The position numbers and the translations under genes were made by a program. From positions 124,432-188,431 of the forward strand of contig NZ_QULM01000003.1 of assembly GCF_003482105.1 (NCBI RefSeq): a DNA stretch of 64,000 nucleotides. The letters are read 5' to 3'. Shown piece after piece: positions 46,137 to 55,006 of this stretch. This DNA comes from Coprococcus sp. OM04-5BH (lineage in GTDB: Bacteria; Bacillota; Clostridia; Lachnospirales; Lachnospiraceae). Every line of letters begins with the position of its first letter. Positions within the stretch are counted from its first letter, which is position 1. The notes beneath the pieces are model-generated. The model saw only the letters and a list, made by a program, of their open reading frames with translations. It ran no database searches and was not told where the DNA came from.

Positions 46137-48731
46137 ATGGAGGAAATGAACAAAAGATGTAATAAAAGAAGTGATAAAAGAAGCGGACTGATTACATACA
46201 TTCTGGTGTTCCTGTTCTCAGTGGCATTATATGTGGTGTTGTTGTGGGTAGACAGGGCTGCACCCTTTGGAAGCAGATCGTTTTTGTATGATGACGCTTA
46301 TGTACAGTATGACAATATGCTAAGAACCCTCATAGAGTTCATACATTCCCCTGACAAGAATGTCTTTATGTGGAACAAGGGGCTTGGAACGGATTTCTAC
46401 TTAAATGCCATATATTACATGCTGAGTCCCTTTAACCTTATAGTTACGTTGATGGGAGAGAGCCATGTGGCAGCGTCCCTTACAATGATGATAATATTGA
46501 AGTGTTCGCTGATATCTGTTGCAGGAGTATATTATTTCAGAAATACTGTATTTAACAAACTTGATTCGGTGTTTAATTCGGTGGTTATTCCGGCAGTGTT
46601 TGGGATTGCCTTTGGCTTCTGCGGATATATCATGGCATACGGACATCATATAATATGGCTTGAGGGGCTTATACTTATGCCGGTCCTTGCCATAGCCATA
46701 GAGAAGCTTAATTACGATAAAAAAGTGGTTCCTTATACGCTTCTTCTGGCATTTATTATCATTGTGAATTTCTACTATGCAGTGTATGTGTGTTTATTTG
46801 CAGTGTTTTACTTCCTGCTCCTTAACAGGGAGAGCTTTAAGGAATTTCTGCGGTGTGCGGGAAGATTTGCCCTGTGCTCTGTTATAGCGGCAATGATGGC
46901 GGGCCTTGTGATAGTGCCTGCGTTTGTCAGCATAAGAAATGCGGGAGCGTCAATGCTTGGACTTGACACCCCGGGAAATAATGTGTGGGGAAGCATTACA
47001 GGGTATATCAATTCATTCTTCCCTGCCTGCGACATACAGACAGGATATCTGTACAGCAATAATAATTACTGCGGAAGTATCGCACTGATACTTCTGGGGA
47101 TGTTCTTTGTATGCGGCTATATGGGCATAAAGGACAGGATAAAGTATGCTATAGAGCTTGGCACGCTGATCCTTGCAGCTAATTTCCTGTATCTTAATTA
47201 TGTGTTTCACGGATTTGCTGTTCCTCATGGTATGGGAAACAGATTTGCAATAATCCTTACGTTTATAGTTTTAAATGCAGCCTTCAGGGTCATGATCCGC
47301 TATGAGGAATTAAGGATGAGAGAAGTGTTGGCAGGCATATTATCTGCAGTGGCATTGCTCGTGGCGGTGCTCATGTTCAATGGCAAGCTTGAGCAGCCAA
47401 TGGGCTATATTATCTATATTCTCGTGGTGTTCCTTGCGGGAACGGCATTTGTCCTTTACAGGAGAAAAAGTATAAAGGCGGGGGCATTTATTGGACTTAT
47501 CTCCCTTTTATGGATTGGCGAGATAATTGTGAATACTCTGATAACCATGCCGGATGTTACCAGGGACGAGTCCCTTGACAGCTATATCCTGCTTGACCGG
47601 TGGAAGGATGATTATGAAGATCTGACTCTTGCAGATGGTGAGCGTAAGACGGCACTGGTAAATGAGTCCTATACTCCTGCCAGCGAAACCGACTGGTATT
47701 CCTCCATGATAAATGGCTACATGACGGAGGCGTATACTACCATGGGATTGTCCCACTTTGATAATGTGCAGTGTATATATGACGGAACAACACCCCTTAC
47801 GGCTCTTATGTATAATGTAAGATATATCATTAGCAACGGTATTGCTGTAAATGGCGGGTATCATGACATCAAAGAGGGGGACGGTTACACAGTTTACGAG
47901 GCGGATATGCTTGCGGGCATGGGCTTCATGGCAGATGAGGATATTGTAAACTGGAAGTGTGACGGCACCCCGGCAGAAAACCAGAATGAATTCGTGGAGC
48001 TGGCAACTAATGGACAATGTAAGTTGTTCAAGGAGATAACCGAGGATGACATGCCAGGGCTTCAGGTGTCCTGCAATTCCTGTGAAATAAAGAATACTGG
48101 CGATGGAGTATATGAGTACACCACGAATACTACATTTACCCCGAACATAGTGTATGATTTCGTGGCAGATAAGGACATGGACCTTTATGTGTACAGCACC
48201 GACACCAGGGAGCAGACTGTCATGGTGAAGGTTGACAAGAAAACTGTTGCGGAGTCAGGATATTTTTCTTCCGGCAATTTTGTCCATGGGGGAATTGTTA
48301 AAAAGGGTCAGAGCGTAAGAGTTATCCTGTATGGGGGAGCACCTCTTGGTGAGACCGCAGAAAAGACTGTGAAGTTTTATGACTTTAACAATGAGCTGTG
48401 GGATAGCATAAAGGATGGATTTACTGAGCAGACCCTGGAATTTGACGGCTATGAGGGAGATATCTTTAAGGGACATATAGATGTTACCGAGGCAGGAATT
48501 TTATATCTGGCGTTCCCTTACAATGAGGGATTTATCCTTAAGGTTGATGGGGAGCCTGCACAAAAGCTCCTGCTTGGCAAGGGCAATATGGGTGTAAGGC
48601 TTACCACAGGCCCACATGATATCCGGATCATATACCGCACACCGGGAGTGATGGCAGGAATTATCCTGTCCTGTGTGGGAATCATATTATTTGCGGTACT
48701 AGCAAGTATTGGTAAAAAACTCTTGAAATAA
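46137..48731 (+). CDS. YfhO-family membrane protein
   Basis: ATG 46137 gives 864 residues, starting seven bases after the aroE-aroK stop. The N-terminal two-thirds have about 12 membrane segments; the first loop contains FLYDDAYVQYDNMLRT and MWNKGLGTDFYLNAIYYMLSPFN, the acidic motif of YfhO/GT-C proteins. Then comes a roughly 340-residue extracellular domain and a last helix (LSCVGIILFAVLASIGKKLLK). YfhO of B. subtilis has been implicated in glycosylation of lipoteichoic acid; the substrate here is unknown. The link with shikimate synthesis upstream is probably only positional. Confidence 0.85.
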   Translation: MEEMNKRCNKRSDKRSGLITYILVFLFSVALYVVLLWVDRAAPFGSRSFLYDDAYVQYDNMLRTLIEFIHSPDKNVFMWNKGLGTDFYLNAIYYMLSPFNLIVTLMGESHVAASLTMMIILKCSLISVAGVYYFRNTVFNKLDSVFNSVVIPAVFGIAFGFCGYIMAYGHHIIWLEGLILMPVLAIAIEKLNYDKKVVPYTLLLAFIIIVNFYYAVYVCLFAVFYFLLLNRESFKEFLRCAGRFALCSVIAAMMAGLVIVPAFVSIRNAGASMLGLDTPGNNVWGSITGYINSFFPACDIQTGYLYSNNNYCGSIALILLGMFFVCGYMGIKDRIKYAIELGTLILAANFLYLNYVFHGFAVPHGMGNRFAIILTFIVLNAAFRVMIRYEELRMREVLAGILSAVALLVAVLMFNGKLEQPMGYIIYILVVFLAGTAFVLYRRKSIKAGAFIGLISLLWIGEIIVNTLITMPDVTRDESLDSYILLDRWKDDYEDLTLADGERKTALVNESYTPASETDWYSSMINGYMTEAYTTMGLSHFDNVQCIYDGTTPLTALMYNVRYIISNGIAVNGGYHDIKEGDGYTVYEADMLAGMGFMADEDIVNWKCDGTPAENQNEFVELATNGQCKLFKEITEDDMPGLQVSCNSCEIKNTGDGVYEYTTNTTFTPNIVYDFVADKDMDLYVYSTDTREQTVMVKVDKKTVAESGYFSSGNFVHGGIVKKGQSVRVILYGGAPLGETAEKTVKFYDFNNELWDSIKDGFTEQTLEFDGYEGDIFKGHIDVTEAGILYLAFPYNEGFILKVDGEPAQKLLLGKGNMGVRLTTGPHDIRIIYRTPGVMAGIILSCVGIILFAVLASIGKKLLK

Positions 48732-48751
48732 ATCTTATTATATTATAAAAT
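48723..48751 (+). promoter_or_regulatory. Probable promoter of efp
   Basis: TTGAAA (48723-48728), 17 bases, TAAAAT (48746-48751). The -35 overlaps the last codons of the YfhO-family gene. It lies 41 bases before the efp ATG, which has a very strong AAGGAGGAAG ribosome site. Confidence 0.5.
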
Positions 48752-48791
48752 GTGACAAGAAGTTTATATCTTATTAAGGAGGAAGTTAATT

Positions 48792-49358
48792 ATGGCAGAG
48801 ATGATCTCAGCTGGTGAATTTAGAAATGGTGTCACAATTGAATTTGAAGGCAATATTTTTCAGATCATAGAGTTTCAGCATGTTAAGCCGGGTAAGGGCG
48901 CAGCATTCGTAAGAACAAAGCTTAAGAATATCAAGAGTGGCGGTGTTGTAGAGAAGTCTTTCCGTCCAACAGAGAAGTGCGAGAAGGCTCATATTGAGAG
49001 AAAGGATATGGAGTACCTCTACAATGATGGAGAGTTATATTACTTCATGGACCCTGAGACATATGACCAGTTGCCAATAAATGCAACAGTTATAGGTGAT
49101 TCATTAAAGCTCGTTAAGGAGAATGAATTATGTAAGGTATGTTCACACAATGGTTCAGTATTCGCTGTAGAGCCACCATTGTTCGTAGAACTTCTTATTA
49201 CAGAGTGTGAGCCTGGTGTTAAGGGTGATACAGCTACAGGCGCAACAAAGCCATGTACAGTAGAGACAGGTGCAACAATCTACGTTCCTTTATTTGTAAA
49301 TGAAGGAGATACAATCAAGATCGATACACGTACAGGAGAGTACCTTTCAAGAGTATAA
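48792..49358 (+). CDS. efp: Elongation factor P
   Basis: EF-P relieves ribosome stalling at polyproline. The 188-residue product has the three-domain family pattern, [38 protein letters not shown] at the N-terminus with the loop PGKGA whose lysine (about residue 35) is the site of modification in many bacteria, and ends [17 protein letters not shown]. Codon use is strongly biased as in dnaK, fitting high expression. It directly precedes the spoIIIA operon, as in many Clostridia and Bacilli, but its own terminator separates them. Confidence 0.97.
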   Translation: MAEMISAGEFRNGVTIEFEGNIFQIIEFQHVKPGKGAAFVRTKLKNIKSGGVVEKSFRPTEKCEKAHIERKDMEYLYNDGELYYFMDPETYDQLPINATVIGDSLKLVKENELCKVCSHNGSVFAVEPPLFVELLITECEPGVKGDTATGATKPCTVETGATIYVPLFVNEGDTIKIDTRTGEYLSRV

Positions 49359-49403
49359 TGTGCGGGAACCGTAATATATCTGCAGATTGAACTGCGAGAG
49401 TAA

Positions 49404-49449
49404 AAGAACTCTGAAATGTGAGATAATCATGTTTCGGAGTTCTTTTTTT
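49404..49449 (+). terminator. Terminator of efp
   Basis: AAGAACTCTGAAA (49404-49416) pairs with TTTCGGAGTTCTT (49432-49444; one T-G pair) over 15 bases, and continues into seven T. The spoIIIA operon begins beyond it. Confidence 0.9.
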
Positions 49450-49459
49450 GCCTTCTGCC

Positions 49460-49487
49460 ACATATATAACTATAAAGGTCATAAAAG
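49460..49487 (+). promoter_or_regulatory. Weak sigma-E-like promoter of spoIIIA
   Basis: ACATATA (49460-49466), 13 bases, CATAAAAG (49480-49487) resembles sigma-E boxes with several mismatches, and sits 28 bases before spoIIIAA just after the efp terminator. spoIIIA is sigma-E dependent in B. subtilis, which is the main reason for proposing it. Confidence 0.35.
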
Positions 49488-49515
49488 GAGATTGAAGGCT
49501 GGAGATAAGGAGATT

Positions 49516-50475
49516 ATGAATCAGGACATAACGGGAATATTGAATATATTGTCGGCAAATATCAGAAATCTGTGCACAAGGCTTGACATAAAGAAGAGCA
49601 GACTCATAGAGGTGAGACTCAGGGTAAATGAGCCTCTGATCCTTATGTACGACAATATGGAATATATGGTTACGACAGATGGCAGGATGAAGAAAAGCAG
49701 TGAGGTATGCAAAAGCGGGCTGTATATAGTCACTATAAAGGACATAAATGAGACTGTGGAGCATATAAGCAAATATTCCTTATACGCATACGAGGACGAG
49801 GTGAGGCAGGGCTTTATAACCATAGAAGGGGGACACAGAGTCGGCATAGCCGGCAAGGTTATTCTTGAAAATGGCAGGATCAAGAACCTTAAGCATATAA
49901 CATTTTTAAATATTAGGATTGCCCATGAGGTGAAGGGCTGTGGCAGCAACATAATACCGTACATAGTAAAGGACAATCTGGTGTGCCATACGCTGATCAT
50001 TTCCCCGCCGAGATGCGGCAAGACAACTCTGCTCAGGGATATTGTAAGGCAGTTGTCAGATGGAAGCGAGATCATCCGGGGGCAGTCGGTGGGAGTTGTG
50101 GATGAGCGGTCTGAGATCGCTGCATGCTTTAATGGTATGCCTCAGAATGACGTGGGTATGAGAACGGATATACTTGACTGCTGCCCAAAGGCATATGGAA
50201 TGATGATGCTTATAAGATCCATGTCACCTGCTATAATCGCTGTTGACGAGATAGGCAGCCATGAGGATATAGCGGCAATATATGACGCTATAAATTCCGG
50301 CTGTAAGATAATCGCAACTGTGCATGGAAATTCAGTTGATGATGTGTTATGTAAACCTGGCTTGCGGAAGCTGGTGGAAGAGAGAGTATTTGAAAGATAT
50401 ATAGTGCTGAACAACAAAGGGCATATCGGAAATGTACAGTACATATTTGATGAGAGAGGAAGTGTTCTGGCATAA
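49516..50475 (+). CDS. spoIIIAA: SpoIIIAA, ATPase of the sporulation channel
   Basis: SpoIIIAA is the cytoplasmic secretion-ATPase-like subunit of the SpoIIIA-SpoIIQ channel between mother cell and forespore. ATG 49516 (MNQDITGILN) with AAGGAG just upstream gives 319 residues, close to the family length; longer in-frame starts reach back into the efp terminator. Seen: EVRLRVNEPLIL, GGHRVGIAGKV, Walker A SPPRCGKTTLLRD, VVDERSEIAACFNG, and AVDEIGSHED (Walker B). Its TAA overlaps the proposed ATA start of spoIIIAB. Confidence 0.95.
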   Translation: MNQDITGILNILSANIRNLCTRLDIKKSRLIEVRLRVNEPLILMYDNMEYMVTTDGRMKKSSEVCKSGLYIVTIKDINETVEHISKYSLYAYEDEVRQGFITIEGGHRVGIAGKVILENGRIKNLKHITFLNIRIAHEVKGCGSNIIPYIVKDNLVCHTLIISPPRCGKTTLLRDIVRQLSDGSEIIRGQSVGVVDERSEIAACFNGMPQNDVGMRTDILDCCPKAYGMMMLIRSMSPAIIAVDEIGSHEDIAAIYDAINSGCKIIATVHGNSVDDVLCKPGLRKLVEERVFERYIVLNNKGHIGNVQYIFDERGSVLA

Positions 50476-50987
50476 AACTGTTAGGGGCAGGTATTATATT
50501 CGCAGCCTGTGTCCTGCTTGCTGTCAGATATGCCCACTACAGGAACAGTCTGTTCAGACAGCTTAAGGGTCTTATATCTCTGGTGGAAATAACAGAAGGG
50601 GAGCTTAGGTACAGCTCCACCCTGTTATGGGAGATATTTGACCGGGCTGTCCCAAGACTTGATCCCTGTTTTGAGAACTGGCTTAATTATCTTAAGGACA
50701 GGCTGGTGAATACAGATATGGCAACATTTGCAGAGATATGGGCAGATGGGGAGGCTGTGCTTTTTGCGGACACGTTTCTTATGGAGGCTTACGGAGAGTA
50801 TGTGGAGGAGCTTGGCGGCGTGTTAAACTATCTTGATGTCACCACGCAGCTAAGCCGTATAGAGTATCTGAAGAGCAAGCTGATGGACGAGCTTGACAGG
50901 CTTAAGGAGGACAATGCAAGGAACATAAAGCTTGCTTATTACATATGTATCCTGGCCGGGGCTTTTCTGGTGATCCTGTTGTGGTAA
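50472..50987 (+). CDS. spoIIIAB: SpoIIIAB, with an apparent AUA start codon
   Basis: Starting at ATA 50472 the frame reads (M)KLLGAGIIFAACVLLAVRYAHY..., the normal SpoIIIAB N-terminus (family: MLKLLGA..), and gives 171 residues, the usual length. No ATG, GTG or TTG occurs in frame between the stop at 50451 and GTG 50583, and that GTG would remove the membrane helix and 37 residues. A ribosome site AGAGGAAG (50456-50463) stands eight bases before the ATA, and ATAA overlaps the spoIIIAA stop as ATGA does in relatives. The rest (LFRQLKGLISLVEITEGELRYSSTLL, C-terminal helix ILAGAFLVILLW) is intact. CTG 50478 is an alternative start. Confidence 0.82.
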   Translation: MKLLGAGIIFAACVLLAVRYAHYRNSLFRQLKGLISLVEITEGELRYSSTLLWEIFDRAVPRLDPCFENWLNYLKDRLVNTDMATFAEIWADGEAVLFADTFLMEAYGEYVEELGGVLNYLDVTTQLSRIEYLKSKLMDELDRLKEDNARNIKLAYYICILAGAFLVILLW

Positions 50988-51010
50988 AGGTTGCAGGGGT
51001 GAGGTGAGAC

Positions 51011-51211
51011 ATGGGAATACAAATACTTATAAAAATAGGTGCTGTGGGTATTCTTGTGGCACTGCTTAATCAGGTGCTCAAGCACTCGGGGAAGGAAGAG
51101 CATGCGTATCTTCTTAACCTTGCGGGGCTTATAATCGTTTTGTCCTGGCTCATACCCTACATAAAAGACCTGTTTAATGCCATAAGCGAGATTATGTCTA
51201 TAGGGGGGTAG
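51011..51211 (+). CDS. spoIIIAC: SpoIIIAC
   Basis: The 66-residue protein has two membrane helices (about 5-22 and 32-52) with the conserved EEHAYLLNLAGLIIVLSW between them. It is a small membrane subunit of the SpoIIIA channel. The ribosome site is GAGGTGAG. It lies five bases before spoIIIAD. Confidence 0.93.
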   Translation: MGIQILIKIGAVGILVALLNQVLKHSGKEEHAYLLNLAGLIIVLSWLIPYIKDLFNAISEIMSIGG

Positions 51212-51216
51212 AGCTT

Positions 51217-51603
51217 ATGAGTGTTATAGATATTGTTTTGTGTATGATCCTGGTGGTATTCCTGGGGTTAAAGCTTAAGAGTGTATACGGGGAGATAAAT
51301 ATCATGCTGAGCCTTGGGGCATGTCTCTTCATCACATATGCAGTGGTTACCAGACTTAACATACTCATACAGTACATAAGTCGTATCACCTCTGCCATTA
51401 ATCTGGACATACAGTACATAGGGATAATCGTTAAGATGTTGGCGGTGTCGTATATATGCCAGCTTGGCTCGGCGGTATGCCGGGATGCCTCATACACAGC
51501 CATTGCGGTACAGATAGATATTATAGGACGTATATCAATGGTGCTTATAGGTATGCCTGTGATCATGGGAGTAGTGGAGCTGCTCTCGAAATTAATTGCG
51601 TGA
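51217..51603 (+). CDS. spoIIIAD: SpoIIIAD
   Basis: The 128-residue integral membrane protein has four hydrophobic segments and the family pattern KSVYGEINIMLSLGACLF, YIGIIVKMLAVSYICQLGSAVCRD and VELLSKLI at the end. It is a membrane subunit of the SpoIIIA channel. The next start overlaps or abuts its stop. Confidence 0.93.
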   Translation: MSVIDIVLCMILVVFLGLKLKSVYGEINIMLSLGACLFITYAVVTRLNILIQYISRITSAINLDIQYIGIIVKMLAVSYICQLGSAVCRDASYTAIAVQIDIIGRISMVLIGMPVIMGVVELLSKLIA

Positions 51604-51604
51604 T

Positions 51605-52858
51605 ATGGTATTTGTAAATGTTTATTTGCTGGTGATATTAAGTGCATTCACACCGGGAATGAGAGAAAAACAGAATTATGTAAACCAATATGACGCGAGC
51701 AGGTGTAGTTATTTGAGTGAGTTGTCCTGTAATGTGCATGGCAGAATAAATAGTGTTGATAGTCTGGATGGTGATGAAGGTGATACATCAAGCCCGGGGT
51801 TGCTTGATGATGTAAGGGATTACTCTGATGAAACCTATGATGATTGCATAGATTTTGACAGACTGGACGCAGTGTCAGGAGACAAGCTTTCCTTCAGTCG
51901 GGTATACGAAAGGCTTGAGAACTTTGATGTGGATGGATTATTTGCAGATATAGGGGATAGTATCCTTGGGACTATCAGCGATGAGATACTGGGGAATCGT
52001 GCAATGCTGGCAGAGCTTATTATCATAATTGTAATAGGCGGTATCATGTCAGTGGTGGCGTCACAGAACAACAGCGGCGTAAAGGAAAGCAGCTTTTATG
52101 TTATTTATCTGGCACTGTCGGGGCTTATGCTGGGATCATTTGCTGTGGTATATGATCTGGCAGGAAGTGTGATCCAGAGGATAAACGATTACATGATGGC
52201 GTTTGTCCCATCCATGTCCGTTGTCCTTGAAATGACAAATGGCAGCAGAACTGCGGTGTACGCCTACGAGGCAATAATCCTCACTGCATATCTGTGCGAG
52301 AAGGTGCTGGGCAGGATTGTTCTCCCTTTGATCAAGAGTATTGCCCTGATTTCCCTTGCAAATAAATTAAATACCGAAGGCTATTTCTCGAAGCTGATAG
52401 CCCTCATGACCAGCGTTGTAAACTGGATCATCAGGATACTTCTGGCACTTGTAACCGGGGTAAATGTAGTCAAGGGCATGCTTGCGGGAGCGGCGGATTC
52501 AGTTGAGAGAACAGGCTTCTTAAAGGCTGTCGCAATGCTCCCGGGCGGCAGAGCGTACTCGGTCATTGCGGATATATTTGTAAGCAGCGGGGTTGTTGTT
52601 AAGAACATATTGGGCATAGGCGGCTGCGTGGTACTGATCTCAATACTTATAGTTCCTGTAATCAAGGTGATCATAATAATGTTCTTATACAGAGTGACCG
52701 CTGCCATAACAGGGCCTGTTGGAGACCGGAGGTACTCTGACGGTGTAAGTATAATGGCGGCAGATATAGCCCTGCTCTTAAAGTCCTTGATGGTTGCACT
52801 TCTGATGTTCCTCATCTGCATAACTATAATACTTTATTTCGTTAAGGGGACAGGTTGA
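51605..52858 (+). CDS. spoIIIAE: SpoIIIAE
   Basis: ATG 51605, one base after the spoIIIAD stop, gives 417 residues; TTG 51596, overlapping spoIIIAD, would add three. Start choice is uncertain because no ribosome site is visible, so coupling to spoIIIAD is likely. An export-type N-terminal helix is followed by an acidic region (about 25-105), then SDEILGNRAMLAELIIIIVIGG and six or seven membrane segments with NKLNTEGYFSKLIALMTSVVNWIIRI and the family motif AAITGPVGDRR. It is the largest membrane protein of the SpoIIIA channel. Confidence 0.93.
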   Translation: MVFVNVYLLVILSAFTPGMREKQNYVNQYDASRCSYLSELSCNVHGRINSVDSLDGDEGDTSSPGLLDDVRDYSDETYDDCIDFDRLDAVSGDKLSFSRVYERLENFDVDGLFADIGDSILGTISDEILGNRAMLAELIIIIVIGGIMSVVASQNNSGVKESSFYVIYLALSGLMLGSFAVVYDLAGSVIQRINDYMMAFVPSMSVVLEMTNGSRTAVYAYEAIILTAYLCEKVLGRIVLPLIKSIALISLANKLNTEGYFSKLIALMTSVVNWIIRILLALVTGVNVVKGMLAGAADSVERTGFLKAVAMLPGGRAYSVIADIFVSSGVVVKNILGIGGCVVLISILIVPVIKVIIIMFLYRVTAAITGPVGDRRYSDGVSIMAADIALLLKSLMVALLMFLICITIILYFVKGTG

Positions 52859-52948
52859 TGGGAATGAAGCTTTTGTAGCGGGCGATGAAAGAATGGCGGA
52901 GTGCGGTTTGTGATGTTGAATTGGCAGGCTTGATTAAGGAGGAAGAGC

Positions 52949-53533
52949 GTGGGAGAGTGGATAAGGAATATTTCGTTATTTGCCATATTTTCATCATTGG
53001 TCCTGATGTTAGCTCCGGACTCCAACTACAGACACGAAATAGAGATAGTTACAGGACTGATCATGCTGATATTGGTGATCAATCCTGTAACTGTTTTTTT
53101 AAACGGAGATTACGACAATGAACTCCGTGCCATAATTGCAAATGAGAACAGCAATATCCGGGATATCCTGCAACAAGATAACACTTATGTAAACCAAAAA
53201 GATGACATGATCCTTGCCCTTGCCATAAAGAAATACATATATTCAGAGATGAGCATGGATTGTGACGTAACTGTAAGCGGAAGCTACGGGGTGAGTGGAG
53301 CAGCGAGCAACAAAAGAGGAGAGACAGGCAGCAAAGCAGGGGAAATAGCAGATAGTAAAACAGTAGGGTCAAGTGGTTTAATGCAAGTTTACATAACTAT
53401 AAAGGGGCGCTATGCAATGTCACAGGGAATGGAGGATAATAATGAAATTATTGAAAACCAGGTTGTAAAGCTTGTTTGTAACGGCTTTGGAATTGATGAA
53501 GAGTGTATCAGCGTAAAACTTGAGATTAAATAG
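52949..53533 (+). CDS. spoIIIAF: SpoIIIAF
   Basis: GTG 52949 with AAGGAGG six bases upstream gives 194 residues: two membrane helices (about 7-24 and 32-50), then the ring-building-like domain with MDCDVTVSGS and CNGFGIDEECISVKLEIK at the end. A Gly/Ser/Lys-rich insertion (about 113-143) breaks the soluble domain. SpoIIIAF, AG and AH share this secretion-ring fold. The 90 bases after spoIIIAE hold no gene. Confidence 0.88.
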   Translation: MGEWIRNISLFAIFSSLVLMLAPDSNYRHEIEIVTGLIMLILVINPVTVFLNGDYDNELRAIIANENSNIRDILQQDNTYVNQKDDMILALAIKKYIYSEMSMDCDVTVSGSYGVSGAASNKRGETGSKAGEIADSKTVGSSGLMQVYITIKGRYAMSQGMEDNNEIIENQVVKLVCNGFGIDEECISVKLEIK

Positions 53534-53536
53534 AAC

Positions 53537-53598
53537 AGCAACCATTGGAATTTGCCTACGGCAAGAGGTTGCTGTGGCGTAACGATGTCGCAGACATC
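53537..53598. repeat. Hairpin-forming intergenic repeat inside the spoIIIA operon
   Basis: AGCAACC (53537-53543) pairs with GGTTGCT (53567-53573); inside it TTGCC/GGCAA close a three-base loop (53552-53564); then GATGTC-GCA-GACATC forms a second perfect stem (53584-53598). A diverged, shorter copy lies at 15093-15150. It fills most of the 151-base gap between spoIIIAF and spoIIIAG, where relatives have almost no gap. Confidence 0.6.
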
Positions 53599-53684
53599 AT
53601 TACAATAAACAAAAATAATGCCGGGCATAGCCACCGGAAATTAAACATAGTACTTCGCCTAAAAGAAAGGAGGGCTTGATCTTT

Positions 53685-54329
53685 ATGCGTGCATTACTTA
53701 ATGACAAGAAAATAAAAAATATAATAATGGCAATACTGATAGGCGTATGTATATTGATAATATCATGGCCCTCGGATAAAAGCACCGGAACATCCGGCAA
53801 TTCAGGAGCAAATGGCAATTCCGGAAGCTCATACAACAATACTGGGAATTCTTCCGGAAATAACGCGGGAAACTATATTGGGACAGAAAATAATTCCGGT
53901 AACTACGGAAGCTCCGGAAACAATTCTGACACAACCGGCAATAATTCCGGCACCGGCTCAGCCCGGGCGGATGCATATATAGACAATAAAGAGGCGGAGC
54001 TTAAGGCGTTGCTTGAGAAGGTGTCCGGGGTTGGCAGCGTTGAGGTTATGATAACTCTTGAAGATGACGGCGAGGATATAGTTTTACGGGACAGCACCGG
54101 GGAAATATCCAGTGAGGCTGATGCCAGCAGGAGCAGCAGCTCCACAAGTGCGGTGGAGGGAAGCAACGGAGATCCTTATGTTGTAAGGAATGTGAAGCCT
54201 CAGATCAAGGGAGTAGTGGTGGCATGTGAGGGTGGAGGAGACCCGGAGGTGGCACTTAAAATTTCAGAGGCTGTACAGGCATTATTTGGACTTCCTGCAC
54301 ATAAGATTGTAGTGTTAGAAATAAAATGA
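53685..54329 (+). CDS. spoIIIAG: SpoIIIAG, with a long low-complexity linker
   Basis: SpoIIIAG forms a large ring of the SpoIIIA channel. ATG 53685 gives 214 residues: membrane helix (about 12-30), then a Gly/Asn/Ser linker (about 34-100) made of imperfect units such as NSG, GNN and SSGN, then the ring domain with DAYIDNKEAELKALLEKVSGVGSVEVMITLE, VRNVKPQIKGVVVACEGGGDPEVALKISEAV and HKIVVLEIK. The linker is far less complex than in B. subtilis. A ribosome site AAAGGAGGG is 11 bases upstream; TTG 53676 is another possible start but is too close to it. Confidence 0.9.
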   Translation: MRALLNDKKIKNIIMAILIGVCILIISWPSDKSTGTSGNSGANGNSGSSYNNTGNSSGNNAGNYIGTENNSGNYGSSGNNSDTTGNNSGTGSARADAYIDNKEAELKALLEKVSGVGSVEVMITLEDDGEDIVLRDSTGEISSEADASRSSSSTSAVEGSNGDPYVVRNVKPQIKGVVVACEGGGDPEVALKISEAVQALFGLPAHKIVVLEIK

Positions 54330-54340
54330 TGGAGGTTATT

Positions 54341-54994
54341 ATGAAGAGGAAGATCAAGAAGAATACTCTTGTAGTAATGGCACTTTCAGTAATGATAGGC
54401 GTAGCAGGCTATCTGAATTTCAGCGACAATGCACATAGCAGCAATAAGGCTAAGACACCTTCCGATGACAATGTGGAGGTGATTAATTATCAGGGGAATG
54501 TGAGTGCGGCAACCTCAGGGGACGCAGCGCAGTACAGCAGTGTGGATACATATAATACACCTGATGATGTGGATAAGGTGGAGCTTAACGGCGATGAGGA
54601 TGATATAGGCAAGGCAGTGCTTACAAGTGCCGAGATTGCCAAGAACAATGTGGCAACTGCCAAGCTCAACAGGGAACAGAACAGATCCAAAAACCTTGAA
54701 GCTCTGCTTTCTGTTATAAATGATGAAAATAGTACTGACGCAAGGAGACAGGAAGCTATTGATTCATACGTTGAATTAAGTGATATAATAAAGATGGAGT
54801 CCGACGCAGAGACCATACTTACTGCAAAGGGCTTTGAGGATGCAATAGTAACAGTTAATGATAGCTATGTTGATGTTACTCTTATACAGGATGAGATAAC
54901 GGATACCGAGAAGGCACAGATAGAGGATGCAGTAACAAGAAAGACCGGATATGATATAGACAAGGTCGTTATATCATTTGCAAACAGTAAATAA
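54341..54994 (+). CDS. spoIIIAH: SpoIIIAH
   Basis: ATG 54341 with GGAGGT five bases upstream gives 217 residues, the family length; an upstream ATG (54326) overlaps spoIIIAG. One membrane helix (about 8-24), linker, then a coiled-coil part and the ring domain (NREQNRSKNLEALLSVINDENSTDARRQEAIDSYVEL, AETILTAKGFEDAIVTVNDSYVDVTL, KTGYDIDKVVISFANSK). SpoIIIAH binds forespore SpoIIQ across the intermembrane space. It is the last gene of the operon. Confidence 0.93.
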   Translation: MKRKIKKNTLVVMALSVMIGVAGYLNFSDNAHSSNKAKTPSDDNVEVINYQGNVSAATSGDAAQYSSVDTYNTPDDVDKVELNGDEDDIGKAVLTSAEIAKNNVATAKLNREQNRSKNLEALLSVINDENSTDARRQEAIDSYVELSDIIKMESDAETILTAKGFEDAIVTVNDSYVDVTLIQDEITDTEKAQIEDAVTRKTGYDIDKVVISFANSK

Positions 54995-55006
54995 GATGCC
55001 TTTTTG

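Noticed and set aside
49387..49515. Longer N-terminus for SpoIIIAA starting at 49387
   Set aside because: The extra 43 codons are read through the efp terminator hairpin and have no similarity to the family N-terminus.
52885..53121. Plus-strand frame of 78 codons overlapping the start of spoIIIAF
   Set aside because: It is in another frame of a clear spoIIIAF with a good ribosome site and has no recognisable features.
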